Origin: a virus
Virus record (IMG/VR): IMGVR_UViG_3300043446_001781
Location: 1-34,830 of that record
Strand: one strand, 5' to 3'
Length of the DNA: 34,830 nt
Shown: positions 1-7,437 of the stretch, piece after piece
How the letters are laid out: the number at the start of each line of letters is the position of its first letter
Numbering within the stretch: the stretch's first letter is position 1
The notes under the pieces: model-generated
What the model saw: the letters and a program-made list of their open reading frames with translations, nothing else
Told to the model about the DNA's origin: nothing
The model's database searches: none
Position numbers and translations under genes: made by a program

Positions 1-179
1 TTAGGGAGCTTACGACCAGTTGCCTTTTCGTGGTCTTCACGAGCCTTGTTCTTAGACTCGGTCTTCCAGCCGTCCTTGGTCTTGGTCTTCCATACGTAAA
101 TCTCACGCCCACCATTAGCGGCTGAGCCCTTATACGGGCCAAACTTCTTTCTTGAACCTACAGGAACTTTAGCTGGCAT
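1..179 (-). CDS. small basic phage protein, C-terminus cut by window edge
   Basis: Reading the minus strand from an ATG at 179 gives 59 codons without a stop, beginning MPAKVPVGSRKKFGPYKG and rich in Lys and Arg; it runs off the left end, so length and C-terminus are unknown. It follows the 96-residue gene at 181-471 with almost no gap, as do the other small basic proteins here. I do not recognise a family. The composition suggests a nucleic-acid-binding or virion-associated protein, but that is only inference. Confidence 0.6.
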   Translation of the reverse strand, partial: MPAKVPVGSRKKFGPYKGSAANGGREIYVWKTKTKDGWKTESKNKAREDHEKATGRKLP

Positions 180-180
180 G

Positions 181-471
181 CTACCACTTCACTTTATTAG
201 CCCAGTACGCAGCCGACATCTTACCCTTAGCAATGTTCTTTGCGTGACGCGCCTGAAAGCTGTGTCGGCGGTCAGCGTAAGCCTCAGACTCTCCCTTTTT
301 AGCAGGAGAGCCCTTAACGCCCTGCTGCCCAAAACGAATAGTCTTAATCTGGTCGCCCTCTTTAGCCACGACAATGTGCGACTTGGTTGGGTGGTCGGGA
401 GTTGCCTTAGGCTTGTTGTACCCCGTTACTCCAGCCCTAGCGAGTCTAGGGTCTTTCTTGGATGCTGGCAT
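181..471 (-). CDS. conserved small phage protein of unknown function
   Basis: 96 residues, strongly basic. The segments around SHIVVAKEGDQIKTIRFGQQG and the C-terminal ARHAKNIAKGKMSAAYWANK look like a conserved small protein recurring in cyanophages and other aquatic phages (recalled, not searched). No catalytic motif is visible. The start at 471 overlaps the stop of the upstream gene as TAATG, supporting both the start and translational coupling. Function is unknown; it may be a virion or DNA-associated component. Confidence 0.8.
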   Translation of the reverse strand: MPASKKDPRLARAGVTGYNKPKATPDHPTKSHIVVAKEGDQIKTIRFGQQGVKGSPAKKGESEAYADRRHSFQARHAKNIAKGKMSAAYWANKVKW

Positions 472-605
472 TATTTGGCTTTCTTCTTCCGCGATACTTT
501 TTTAGGTAACTTCTTATCTGAGGGCGTATGTGCTTCCCATTTTGCCGCCATTGCAGGATTGGTTGCATACATCCACTTTCTCTGAGCTGCTGATTTAAAC
601 GGCAT
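471..605 (-). CDS. 44-residue Lys-rich phage protein
   Basis: The likely start is the ATG at 605, giving MPFKSAAQRKWMYATNPAMA and ending in a run of Lys/Arg. Small phage proteins of the form MPFKS.AQR..., also ending in basic tails, are common beside head and tail genes. A longer reading from 692 would run through the preceding gene and has no such resemblance, so I rejected it. It overlaps the end of the 595-1170 gene by 11 bases and couples to the next gene through TAATG. Function unknown. Confidence 0.7.
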   Translation of the reverse strand: MPFKSAAQRKWMYATNPAMAAKWEAHTPSDKKLPKKVSRKKKAK

Positions 606-1170
606 TTCTAGGGTCCACCTTTGATGGTAGTGCGTACCTCTGGAACTGTGGGTCGTTAACGAGCTCTTCTGGGTTGACCTGGTTGCAGTCAACCGTAATT
701 ACTGCGTAGTTGTAGTGAAACTGTCCTCTAGGCAAAACGCGTGTTGGAACAAACACTTCGCCTCGGTAGATAATTCTATCTTTGATGTGGGTGTTGGGGT
801 CTGTAATCAGCTCTGGGAGCAATCTCTCCGCATCGCCAACGTTGATGATTAGGCGTAAGGTATCTGTCGTATAGAAACCGCGCTCGTTCATAATGTTAGT
901 ACCACGCAGCTGCTGCGCCATTACTACAGGCATCTTAAATGGGAGCATCCATCTACGTCCCTTACCAGAAATGCTAGACGATACATCGTAGATGCTATCT
1001 ACAATGTCGTTGTAGTTCTCTTCCAAGAAGTACTCTTGCCAACGGAACCAGTCGACGTCAACACCGACAGTACCGCCAAGTTCTTCCGCAATTCCTTCGT
1101 AAATTGACTTTGCTTCGTAGTCAATTCCAAAACGAGAATTACGGTCTGTGCCTTCGCTTCCTCCGCGCAT
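595..1170 (-). CDS. putative head-tail connector (head closure/neck-like) protein
   Basis: 191 residues, no signal peptide or membrane segment. The second half (about 120-190) holds a run of beta-type segments with IIYRGEVFVPTRVLP and a C-terminal V.C.QVNPEELVNDPQF pattern that I associate with small phage head-closure or neck proteins; this is recall, not a search. An AGGA sits just before the ATG at 1170, and the upstream stop is six bases away. Position downstream of fibre genes is unusual for a connector, so a baseplate or tail-completion role is an alternative. Confidence 0.5.
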   Translation of the reverse strand: MRGGSEGTDRNSRFGIDYEAKSIYEGIAEELGGTVGVDVDWFRWQEYFLEENYNDIVDSIYDVSSSISGKGRRWMLPFKMPVVMAQQLRGTNIMNERGFYTTDTLRLIINVGDAERLLPELITDPNTHIKDRIIYRGEVFVPTRVLPRGQFHYNYAVITVDCNQVNPEELVNDPQFQRYALPSKVDPRNAV

Positions 1171-1175
1171 ATGTC

Positions 1176-2048
1176 CTACTTACTGTTGGTCCAAGAGCTG
1201 CCGCTCCAGGTCTTTAGGGTTTTAGGAACCCAAGCGGTTCCGTTCCAGACTTTAACAACACGCTTTAACCACGACGAGCCATCCCAGATACGTATTCCAC
1301 CAGTAATTGTTCCAGAAAATGCTTGGTCAACTGAGCCGTAGGTATTGGTTGCTCTAATCGTGAACGAGTAATCCGCAGCACTAGAAACCGTTCCAGTAAT
1401 TGCTCCAGTAGAGGTGTTTAGTGATACACCGCTGGGTAATGAACCTGTTAGAACAGAGTAACTTCCGCTATATCCCATGTTGGTAGCTGTCACTCCGTCA
1501 GAGTATGCTTGCCCCGCTACAAACGCAGCTAGCGAGTTATCTGACCAAGCTGGCGGGTATGAAGGAGGTGTGTACTGGTATACGGTCATTGTGACTGTAG
1601 TACCTGCGGGTCTCCAACTACCAGCCGCAGGACTAAGCGACTTTACAGTGTTGTTATTTTCTGCAGTTGCACCTGACGACGTAAACGATGTGCTAGGAGA
1701 CAGGCTGGCGTTATTAATTGATTCAGCAGCAAGTCCGTACTGAACTCCAACCACGCTCGGCACCTGATACAGCTGTACAAGCGTAAGGCTAGTACTAGCG
1801 ACAATTGCACCTCCGCGGTTCAAACGGAATGTGTATGAGGTACCTGCACTTAGGCCCGATACAGTTGCGCTTACTGCAAAGCTAGTAGAGTATGGCGGAA
1901 TACTTCCGCTTCCGCCAGAAACGCTTCCGCCACCTGGTGAAGTAATCGACCATGTTACCGAAGAAGAAGTGGGGTTATCGATAGTGCCGCTAATGCTAGC
2001 GATTCCGTTTCCCGAATAGCTCTGTGACGCTGATATCGAGTCACTCAT
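1176..2048 (-). CDS. Ig-like/PASTA-like surface or fibre protein
   Basis: 290 residues with no signal peptide, Ser/Thr/Gly-rich. In order: a fibronectin/Ig-like beta domain (about 5-95), a PASTA-like unit starting VPSVVGVQYGLA and ending SLSPAAGSWRPAGTTVTMTV (about 96-158), a putative Ig domain of the type that reads LPSGVSLNTSTGAITGT (about 165-250), then three short repeats of the form W[DNS]G[ST][SA]W at the C-terminus. PASTA and Ig modules bind cell-wall polymers or sugars in other proteins, so host-surface adhesion by the virion is the likely role. It lies directly after the short collagen-like fibre. Confidence 0.75.
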   Translation of the reverse strand: MSDSISASQSYSGNGIASISGTIDNPTSSSVTWSITSPGGGSVSGGSGSIPPYSTSFAVSATVSGLSAGTSYTFRLNRGGAIVASTSLTLVQLYQVPSVVGVQYGLAAESINNASLSPSTSFTSSGATAENNNTVKSLSPAAGSWRPAGTTVTMTVYQYTPPSYPPAWSDNSLAAFVAGQAYSDGVTATNMGYSGSYSVLTGSLPSGVSLNTSTGAITGTVSSAADYSFTIRATNTYGSVDQAFSGTITGGIRIWDGSSWLKRVVKVWNGTAWVPKTLKTWSGSSWTNSK

Positions 2049-2051
2049 AGG

Positions 2052-2630
2052 TTATACCTGAACCCAGGCGTCACCAATACTCGGAGCAGTAGGCGCTGTT
2101 GCACTAACAGTAACTCCTACTGGGCCAGTCGGACCAGTAGGTCCTGTAGGGCCCGTTGGGCCCGTAGGGCCAGTTGGACCAGTAACGGTGCTAGCCGCAC
2201 CAGTCGGACCAACTGCCGACATGAGCGACCACCACGAAGTTTGCGTCGCAGGGTTCTTGTTAGTTCCAGCTTGAATGCACAGGTATGATGAGCCGTTGTA
2301 GTAGACCACGTCGTTTAGGGCGTACGTCGTGAGGCTAGACCACTCGCCCTTCCAAACAATTCCTACTGGGCCCGTAGGGCCAGTGGGACCAGTAGGGCCA
2401 GTCGGTCCCGCAGGACCAGTAGGGCCAGTCGGTCCTGAAGGACCAGTAGGGCCAGTAGCACCGACTGCATTTTGGTACGAAAGGTCAGTCCAGGCAGTAG
2501 AGCCGTTACCAATCTTGGTCTTAAGGGTGTCTGTCTCAAAGCCAATCTCACCAGCAGCAAGAGTAGGGTTTTGAGAGGTCCAGTTAGCGGCAGTATCACG
2601 TCTAACCTGAATAGTAGTTTGCGCAGGCAT
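2052..2630 (-). CDS. short collagen-like tail fibre protein
   Basis: 192 residues. The N-terminus (1-50, [20 protein letters not shown] then GEIGFETDT) matches the virion-attachment type domain found at the start of many phage fibres and hyaluronidase-like tail proteins. Two Gly-Pro-Thr collagen-like runs (about 57-90 and 147-175) flank a small Trp/Tyr-rich domain (about 92-140) of chitin-binding-module style, containing [20 protein letters not shown]. Collagen triplets form trimeric rods in phage fibres. The SD GAGAGG lies before the ATG at 2630. Thr in GPT triplets is a possible O-glycosylation site. Confidence 0.88.
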   Translation of the reverse strand: MPAQTTIQVRRDTAANWTSQNPTLAAGEIGFETDTLKTKIGNGSTAWTDLSYQNAVGATGPTGPSGPTGPTGPAGPTGPTGPTGPTGPVGIVWKGEWSSLTTYALNDVVYYNGSSYLCIQAGTNKNPATQTSWWSLMSAVGPTGAASTVTGPTGPTGPTGPTGPTGPTGPVGVTVSATAPTAPSIGDAWVQV

Positions 2631-2654
2631 AATACCTCTCTAAAGTCTTTGCTT

Positions 2655-3698
2655 CTATTCTGGCTTATAGAAGTCCATATTTCTGGCTAAGCGGTCATCC
2701 TCTGGGTTGAAGCCCAAAGCAATCCCACCATAACGATAGGCAGCATCTTTCATCCCAAGATTGTACGCAGCAATTGCAGCCAGGTCGTAAGGCAGACCGC
2801 CCCAAGCAAATTCTTCGCACAAGTAGTCCAGCGGTTTCTCTTCAATCTCAATAGCCTGAAGAGCATACTCGTAGCATTTGTCCCAGTCACCATTTGTGTA
2901 GTGGTGTTGCGCCATTTCTACAACGGCTTCACGTCGTCCTGGCGCGTCAGCAATTGCATTACCAAGATACTCAAGGGTTAATTGCGGAGTACATTTAGCG
3001 AGATACCGCCATGACGCCGCACGCTCTGGTCCCCAGTTAGCTTTAGGATTACGCAGATGCTGCTTAAACATGTCCGCAGCCTTGTCGTACATACCGTGGA
3101 AGAAGTACTCACGAGCGAGGTAATACTGATTTCGGTCGTCTGTAGGGTCTTCTTTGACGGCAAGCTCTAGCAGGGGAAAGTACTGGCCGCGGCTCTTAGT
3201 GTTGTCTGGGAAGTGGTGAATCTCGAGGTCAATCCACTCCTGCACTTCTTGTAGGCGGTCAGTTACCAGGGTCTCATGAACAGGGTGCTTCCAGCGATAT
3301 CCGTGGCGTGCATGGATTTTATCGCCGCCATACTGGAGTCCTGGTTCGTCGCCATTCCATGACCAGGTGTACTGGTAACGAGGACGGGTAGTTTCTGGGT
3401 TTATTTTTTCAAGCGCTTTACGCCAGCCAGGAACCAGGATTTCGTCCATGTCCAAAGCAACACATAGGTCGATATCAGCAGGGAGGAGCCCCAAAGAAAC
3501 ATTCCGAGCATCATCAAAGCGCCAAGGGCTAAAACTTGCAACAGCGACTTCAACGCCTTGAGACCTCGCCAACTCCACAGTCTTGTCTGTAGAGCCAGTG
3601 TCCAGAATAAATCTATAGTCTGCGTCTTTGCAGGACTCTGCCCATCTCTCAACGAATTGCTCCTCATTCTTAGCGATTGTATAAACTGCAATCTTCAT
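2655..3698 (-). CDS. GT2-type glycosyltransferase with C-terminal helical (TPR-like) region
   Basis: 347 residues, cytoplasmic. The GT-A fold signature is clear: an N-terminal beta strand with AKNEE, DTGSTDKT (33-40) for the nucleotide sugar, and DMDE (83-86) as the metal-binding DxD. After about residue 180 the protein is helical with repeated Tyr/Ala pairs resembling TPR units, an arrangement seen in bacterial GT2/TPR proteins. SD GGAG lies six bases before the ATG. Downstream of a terminator and upstream of a collagen-like fibre, it probably adds a sugar to a fibre, or to host polymers; the acceptor is inferred. Confidence 0.85.
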   Translation of the reverse strand: MKIAVYTIAKNEEQFVERWAESCKDADYRFILDTGSTDKTVELARSQGVEVAVASFSPWRFDDARNVSLGLLPADIDLCVALDMDEILVPGWRKALEKINPETTRPRYQYTWSWNGDEPGLQYGGDKIHARHGYRWKHPVHETLVTDRLQEVQEWIDLEIHHFPDNTKSRGQYFPLLELAVKEDPTDDRNQYYLAREYFFHGMYDKAADMFKQHLRNPKANWGPERAASWRYLAKCTPQLTLEYLGNAIADAPGRREAVVEMAQHHYTNGDWDKCYEYALQAIEIEEKPLDYLCEEFAWGGLPYDLAAIAAYNLGMKDAAYRYGGIALGFNPEDDRLARNMDFYKPE

Positions 3699-3708
3699 CT
3701 AATACTCC

Positions 3709-3744
3709 AAAAACTAATGACCTAGAACTAGCCTAGGTCATTAG
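3709..3744 (-). terminator. Rho-independent-type terminator after the methyltransferase
   Basis: A perfect 12-bp inverted repeat (arms 3714-3725 and 3733-3744, loop of 7) is followed on the minus strand by five Ts (3713-3709). It starts 16 bases after the methyltransferase stop and ends just before the ribosome-binding site of the GT2 gene, so it separates the methyltransferase block from the downstream fibre block. Confidence 0.8.
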
Positions 3745-3759
3745 CCACCTTGTCGGGGG

Positions 3760-4524
3760 TTATGTTCTTACCTGCACGCCAGGTAAGTCTTGCGGCAATG
3801 TTAGCCTAATTCTTTCATGTGCAGCTTGCACCTGGTTCTCAGAGATATCCACCGAAATCCCTTTCCTGCCTAGTTCAGCTGCGGTAACCGCCACTATTCC
3901 AGACCCCCCAAAAGGGTCGAGCACAGTGTGGCCTCTTTTAGAGTACATCTCTATTAGTCGTTTTGGTATCTCTTTGTTTACTACATCTTCCATAAAAAAG
4001 CTTTTACTTAGCTCTTTATCCACAGGGTCAGCCACATTGTTGAAGGGAAATGACCAGACGGGGCCAGAATACCGCTTGCACATGAATGGGTTGGTATAGT
4101 GCGTCGGCAACTTAACCAGTTGGACCCAGGTCGATACCCTATCGGACCTCAGTGCTTCCGCGGAGTCTGCGGGTGTAAAGTAGTCGTGAACCATCATTCC
4201 TCCGACTTTTAACGCCGTCTTTTCAAGGGCTTTGCTGATGACCTTGAAATCCATGCCCTCCGAAGAGCCAACGCTAATCCATATGGAGCCAGACTCCTTT
4301 AGGACGCGCTCCATCTCCTGAACGGCTTTAGTCATCCTTTTTAAAAACCTACGGGAATTCCAGTTGAAGTTAATCTGCTTAGAGGTGTCCCCCCCGTACC
4401 TGCTGGTGCTGACCAGGAAGAACGGCGGATGAGTGACAATCAAGTCTACAGAGGAGTCCCTGAGCGGCAACTTACAGGCATCTCCAAGTAGAACTTCGGG
4501 GCTACTCCTTGTAGTCAATGCCAT
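3760..4524 (-). CDS. DNA methyltransferase (N4-cytosine/N6-adenine type)
   Basis: 254 residues. The order of motifs is that of the beta group of DNA methyltransferases: catalytic motif IV first (THPPF, 31-35) and the SAM-binding motif I late (DPFGGSG, 203-209), with ERVLKESG between them as usual in D12/N4-type enzymes. Motif IV departs from the common DPPY or SPPY, so base specificity cannot be read from it. No restriction partner lies alongside, so it is a solitary methyltransferase, probably protecting phage DNA from host nucleases or marking it. It overlaps the upstream Cys-rich gene by 23 bases. Confidence 0.85.
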   Translation of the reverse strand: MALTTRSSPEVLLGDACKLPLRDSSVDLIVTHPPFFLVSTSRYGGDTSKQINFNWNSRRFLKRMTKAVQEMERVLKESGSIWISVGSSEGMDFKVISKALEKTALKVGGMMVHDYFTPADSAEALRSDRVSTWVQLVKLPTHYTNPFMCKRYSGPVWSFPFNNVADPVDKELSKSFFMEDVVNKEIPKRLIEMYSKRGHTVLDPFGGSGIVAVTAAELGRKGISVDISENQVQAAHERIRLTLPQDLPGVQVRT

Positions 4525-4741
4525 TAGTATTTTCAGCTTCCCATTTATGTACGGGGCAATACGCCTCGGCCAGCTTTCCTTTGTGCTGCATGAAGCACCC
4601 GCATTTCTTACATTGTGAAGTTAACGAGATAAAGAACTCGCACTCTGAACAAATAGCTAGTCGTCGTTGGAGTACTTCTTCCATGACTCGCTCCTTGTTC
4701 TTATTGAACAAGTCCCAAGGCCGTACTGGACGCTCCGACAT
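4502..4741 (-). CDS. Cys-rich zinc-ribbon-like small phage protein
   Basis: 79 residues. Cysteines at 31, 34, 44, 47, 49 and 62 plus His65 form CxxC and CxxCxC clusters consistent with zinc binding. The opening RPWDLFNKNKERV followed by the Cys cluster resembles a widespread phage family of unknown function, related in my recollection to DUF6171. The start couples to the upstream glycosyltransferase stop as TAATG. A partner or regulator of the neighbouring transferases is possible but unsupported. Confidence 0.75.
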   Translation of the reverse strand: MSERPVRPWDLFNKNKERVMEEVLQRRLAICSECEFFISLTSQCKKCGCFMQHKGKLAEAYCPVHKWEAENTNGIDYKE

Positions 4742-5709
4742 TAAAACTCCTCGGGGACCTTTAGGGCTGGGCTCACCGCTCCAAGTCGAAGGTTGGTTTT
4801 AGCGTACTTCTCATACGCTTTCACTTTGTCTCTGTTTCTTGCCAAGTAGGTCAAATATGTTTCCTTGACTCTAGCCATAAACACTGCGCTATTTGCCACC
4901 TCTTGGTCAGGGGCGTAGTCCATCAGTGCCATGCGGCGTTGCTTCCGCGACTTAATGTCGTTTACGTACAGGTGGCCAACCAGAGGCTCACTGACAATCG
5001 GAAACACTAGGGCAAATCCCTTGCTGAATAGCTCCACGCTCTGAATGGGTTCTTCCTCGTAGAAAAGCACTCTATCGGGCAGGCTCTCCGCGAGCGCAAA
5101 AGCCCCAGTTGAAAAGGCAAAATTAGCGCAGAACTTTGCCGACGGAATGTACTTCTCGCCTTTAAAGTGGTTCAGCTCTAAGTCATCCCATCCAGGAATA
5201 ACCTCAAAAAACTTTCTAGAAGGAGTGTAGGACGAGTACGTAAAGCAATCCGATAGGAAAGTCCGTTTGCCGTCAACGTATGCGTATCCTGTGGCGTAGG
5301 CAGTTAAGACCACTACCTTGTGAGGAATTAGCTCTTGCGCTTCACGGTGCATCGTTACCAGCTTAGAATCCCAGTGCTCAGCCACTAGGGCATGGGAGTC
5401 AATCTGCAGGACATAGTCCTGACCAGAGTATTTACGTAGTGCCTCATTCCTGTTAGCCCCTACACCTAAGACCGTAATCTTGTCTTCAAATGAGCCCCCA
5501 GGAATGTCTTTAAGTTCAACTCGAAGAGTAGGGTACTTTTTCATCAGCTTGTTCAGTTGACGCTTCGTTTGCCAAGATTGCCCATATGCCACCAACGAGA
5601 CGTCTACCCGCTCAGGTAGCTGCGCACTACCGTACAGGTTCTTTACGGTAGGGATAAGCTCCCCGTCAGGGAGGGAAGCAAGGGAAACAAATATGCGTGG
5701 CTCAGCCAT
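4741..5709 (-). CDS. GlcNAc-transferase-like glycosyltransferase (GT60/Gnt1-like)
   Basis: 322 residues from the ATG at 5709, chosen because it overlaps the upstream stop as TAATG; an ATG at 5736 inside the upstream gene is less likely. Features of the PF11397 family (Skp1 hydroxyproline GlcNAc-transferase type) are FVSLASLPD near the start, YVLQIDSHALVAEHWD (99-114) with the DSH metal site, and a later STGAFALAE...FYEEEP segment for acceptor and catalysis. The family transfers GlcNAc to hydroxylated proline or similar hydroxyls. Beside collagen-like fibres, these are the obvious candidate substrate (inference). Confidence 0.75.
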   Translation of the reverse strand: MAEPRIFVSLASLPDGELIPTVKNLYGSAQLPERVDVSLVAYGQSWQTKRQLNKLMKKYPTLRVELKDIPGGSFEDKITVLGVGANRNEALRKYSGQDYVLQIDSHALVAEHWDSKLVTMHREAQELIPHKVVVLTAYATGYAYVDGKRTFLSDCFTYSSYTPSRKFFEVIPGWDDLELNHFKGEKYIPSAKFCANFAFSTGAFALAESLPDRVLFYEEEPIQSVELFSKGFALVFPIVSEPLVGHLYVNDIKSRKQRRMALMDYAPDQEVANSAVFMARVKETYLTYLARNRDKVKAYEKYAKTNLRLGAVSPALKVPEEF

Positions 5710-6374
5710 TACTGGTACTTCTTCTTCTTCCACCACTTGCGCTTATACCAGTTGTACGGCGGAGATAGCAGCTCGTACGACGCAAGGTAGTGCTTTGGCT
5801 CACGGTCGTCCACAATATCTGCAAACCAGTCATCACGCTTAAAGGGGATTACCTGCGCAATCGGGGTTCCAGCTGGAATCATCCCCTTGAAAGATGACTT
5901 AACCAGAAACGGGAAGTTAATAATTACAGGGTGAGTGTCAGTGTCTACAACACCAGTGAGCGTTCTAAAGGGCAGGTCTTCTCTGTTCGCTGGGTGGGTA
6001 ATGTAGCAGCTGTAGCCCTTAGGTGTCGTAATGTAAAAGCTGTTTCCCCACTTAAGTGGCGAGGCGTTTAGGCTAGCATCGACCAAAACATGCTGAGTCT
6101 GCTCTTCGAAGTGAGAAGAAATCACAGGAATACTGGCGTTCGTGCTGTACTCAGCGGTTTCTCCATCAATGTACACGTCAGCGGCTAACACGATTGTGTA
6201 GCCCGCCGTCATTGCGTCTAGAAATGGGATGCAGGTTTTTACGGTTGGCTTGCCCGAGTTTACTCTCGGCATCTTTCGATACCACTCAGGGATAGACTTT
6301 GCCGCAGGAATTGGCCTAGGGATATCTAGCTCAGGATAGCTAGACGTAAACTTAATCTTCTTCTGACGCTTCAT
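5709..6374 (-). CDS. phage protein of unknown function, paralogue of 6705-7397
   Basis: 221 residues. It shares with the gene at 6705-7397 the framework P[IV]PA...PEWY near 20-32, C[IV]PFLD.M.AGY (about 47-58), LPF...G[VI][IV]D[TS]D, and IPAGTPIAQ[VI]IP[FV]KR (about 166-182), plus a basic C-terminal tail. This resembles a family frequent near fibre genes in aquatic phages, possibly related to DUF6065 (recall only). No known catalytic motif is visible. Lying between a glycosyltransferase and fibres, a role in fibre modification or assembly is a guess. It overlaps the upstream gene by 23 bases. Confidence 0.75.
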   Translation of the reverse strand: MKRQKKIKFTSSYPELDIPRPIPAAKSIPEWYRKMPRVNSGKPTVKTCIPFLDAMTAGYTIVLAADVYIDGETAEYSTNASIPVISSHFEEQTQHVLVDASLNASPLKWGNSFYITTPKGYSCYITHPANREDLPFRTLTGVVDTDTHPVIINFPFLVKSSFKGMIPAGTPIAQVIPFKRDDWFADIVDDREPKHYLASYELLSPPYNWYKRKWWKKKKYQ

Positions 6375-6705
6375 TCGGGTCTATGAATCTTTCTCCGTTG
6401 TAACCCCAGCCAATAGTTGGTCTGATTTCTTCTGGGGTAAATTCTACAAATTGTGGCTGACTCAGGAATAGTGCAGCTAGTCTATTTTCTGCCCTGATGA
6501 CCTCTTCAACAACGCCGTCGAGGACAATTGCGATGTGATTAATCTGGATATTTGCGGGAGGAGGAAGCGGGTCACTGCCGCTAATTGGTTGCTTGGTGAT
6601 TACCCTAGAAAACTTCTTAGCCCACCAAGACCCAATGACTTCTCTAAGAGTCATCACATGGATGTGCCCAGGGTCAGAGTGGTCTACATGCTTCTTTTTT
6701 GCCAT
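6352..6705 (-). CDS. phage protein of unknown function between two paralogues
   Basis: 117 residues, soluble. A conserved-looking core runs NHIAIVLDGVVEEVIRAENR, then LFLSQPQFVEF and GWGYNGERF. I have seen similar small proteins next to phage fibre genes but know no function. It couples to the upstream gene by TAATG at 6705 and overlaps the downstream gene, so it is embedded in the decoration operon. It might form a complex with the two paralogues that flank it. Confidence 0.7.
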   Translation of the reverse strand: MAKKKHVDHSDPGHIHVMTLREVIGSWWAKKFSRVITKQPISGSDPLPPPANIQINHIAIVLDGVVEEVIRAENRLAALFLSQPQFVEFTPEEIRPTIGWGYNGERFIDPNEASEED

Positions 6706-7397
6706 TAGCGGTACTCCTTACGTACCCAGTACTTCTTCTTGTAGTTAGTGTCTTTCACACGTGCTTCCGCACCCTGCAGTGGAAACTCTAGTGCCATACC
6801 TCTATTAAACAAGGCAGACCATTTAGCTCGTTTTACTGGAATAATCTGAGCGATAGGTGTACCTGCAGGAATGGTACCTACCAAGTCGCTGCGCATAAAC
6901 ATAGGGATGCTGCCATTTGCCCAGAAGTTATCGCTATCGATAATGCCTGAAGTACACATAAACGGCAGGTCCGAGCGATTCAAAGGCGGAATAACCAGTG
7001 CACTCCAGCCACGAGGAAGCTTCCAGCCCCATGTGCCCTCAAAAGTTACCATACGCTCTTCGTAACCAGGAGGTCTAGGGATAGTGTGCCCCTGCTCAAC
7101 AGGGCGAAGAACAAACGCAGCCGCCAGGTCATCTGGGGCATTCCATCGAAGGCTTAGGTGGCCCTCTTCAGTCTTTGATACAAAAAGGTCAAAGGGAGTC
7201 ACGAGCATGTAACCAGCAATCATTCCGTCAAGAAAAGGAATGCACCGCTTCAAACCACTATCAGACTCTAGGCCGTTAGTGTGGTCAATAAAGCTGGCTT
7301 CAGCACGCTTATACCATTCTGGAAGGACCGCCTTAGCGGGAACGGGCTTGCCCAGTTCCAAAGCATTACCTCGAGATGAGAAACTAATAAACTTCAT
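6705..7397 (-). CDS. phage protein of unknown function, paralogue of 5709-6374
   Basis: 230 residues from the ATG at 7397 (MKFISFSS), preferred because GGAG lies six bases upstream; an ATG at 7409 has no such site and would place that SD inside the gene. The framework is the same as in the 5709-6374 gene (PVPA, PEWYK, IPFLDGMIAGY, SDLPF, GIIDSD, GTIPAGTPIAQIIPVKR), with an insertion around 85-110. The pair looks like a duplication followed by divergence. Function unknown; see the paralogue. Confidence 0.75.
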   Translation of the reverse strand: MKFISFSSRGNALELGKPVPAKAVLPEWYKRAEASFIDHTNGLESDSGLKRCIPFLDGMIAGYMLVTPFDLFVSKTEEGHLSLRWNAPDDLAAAFVLRPVEQGHTIPRPPGYEERMVTFEGTWGWKLPRGWSALVIPPLNRSDLPFMCTSGIIDSDNFWANGSIPMFMRSDLVGTIPAGTPIAQIIPVKRAKWSALFNRGMALEFPLQGAEARVKDTNYKKKYWVRKEYR

Positions 7398-7437
7398 GTT
7401 TTGCTCCAAATGTGTTCAATTAGTAGAGTCTAAAACA

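Noticed and set aside
471-692. 73-codon reading of the small Lys-rich gene
   Set aside because: The extra N-terminus overlaps the preceding gene and the MPFKS start at 605 fits the known form of such proteins.
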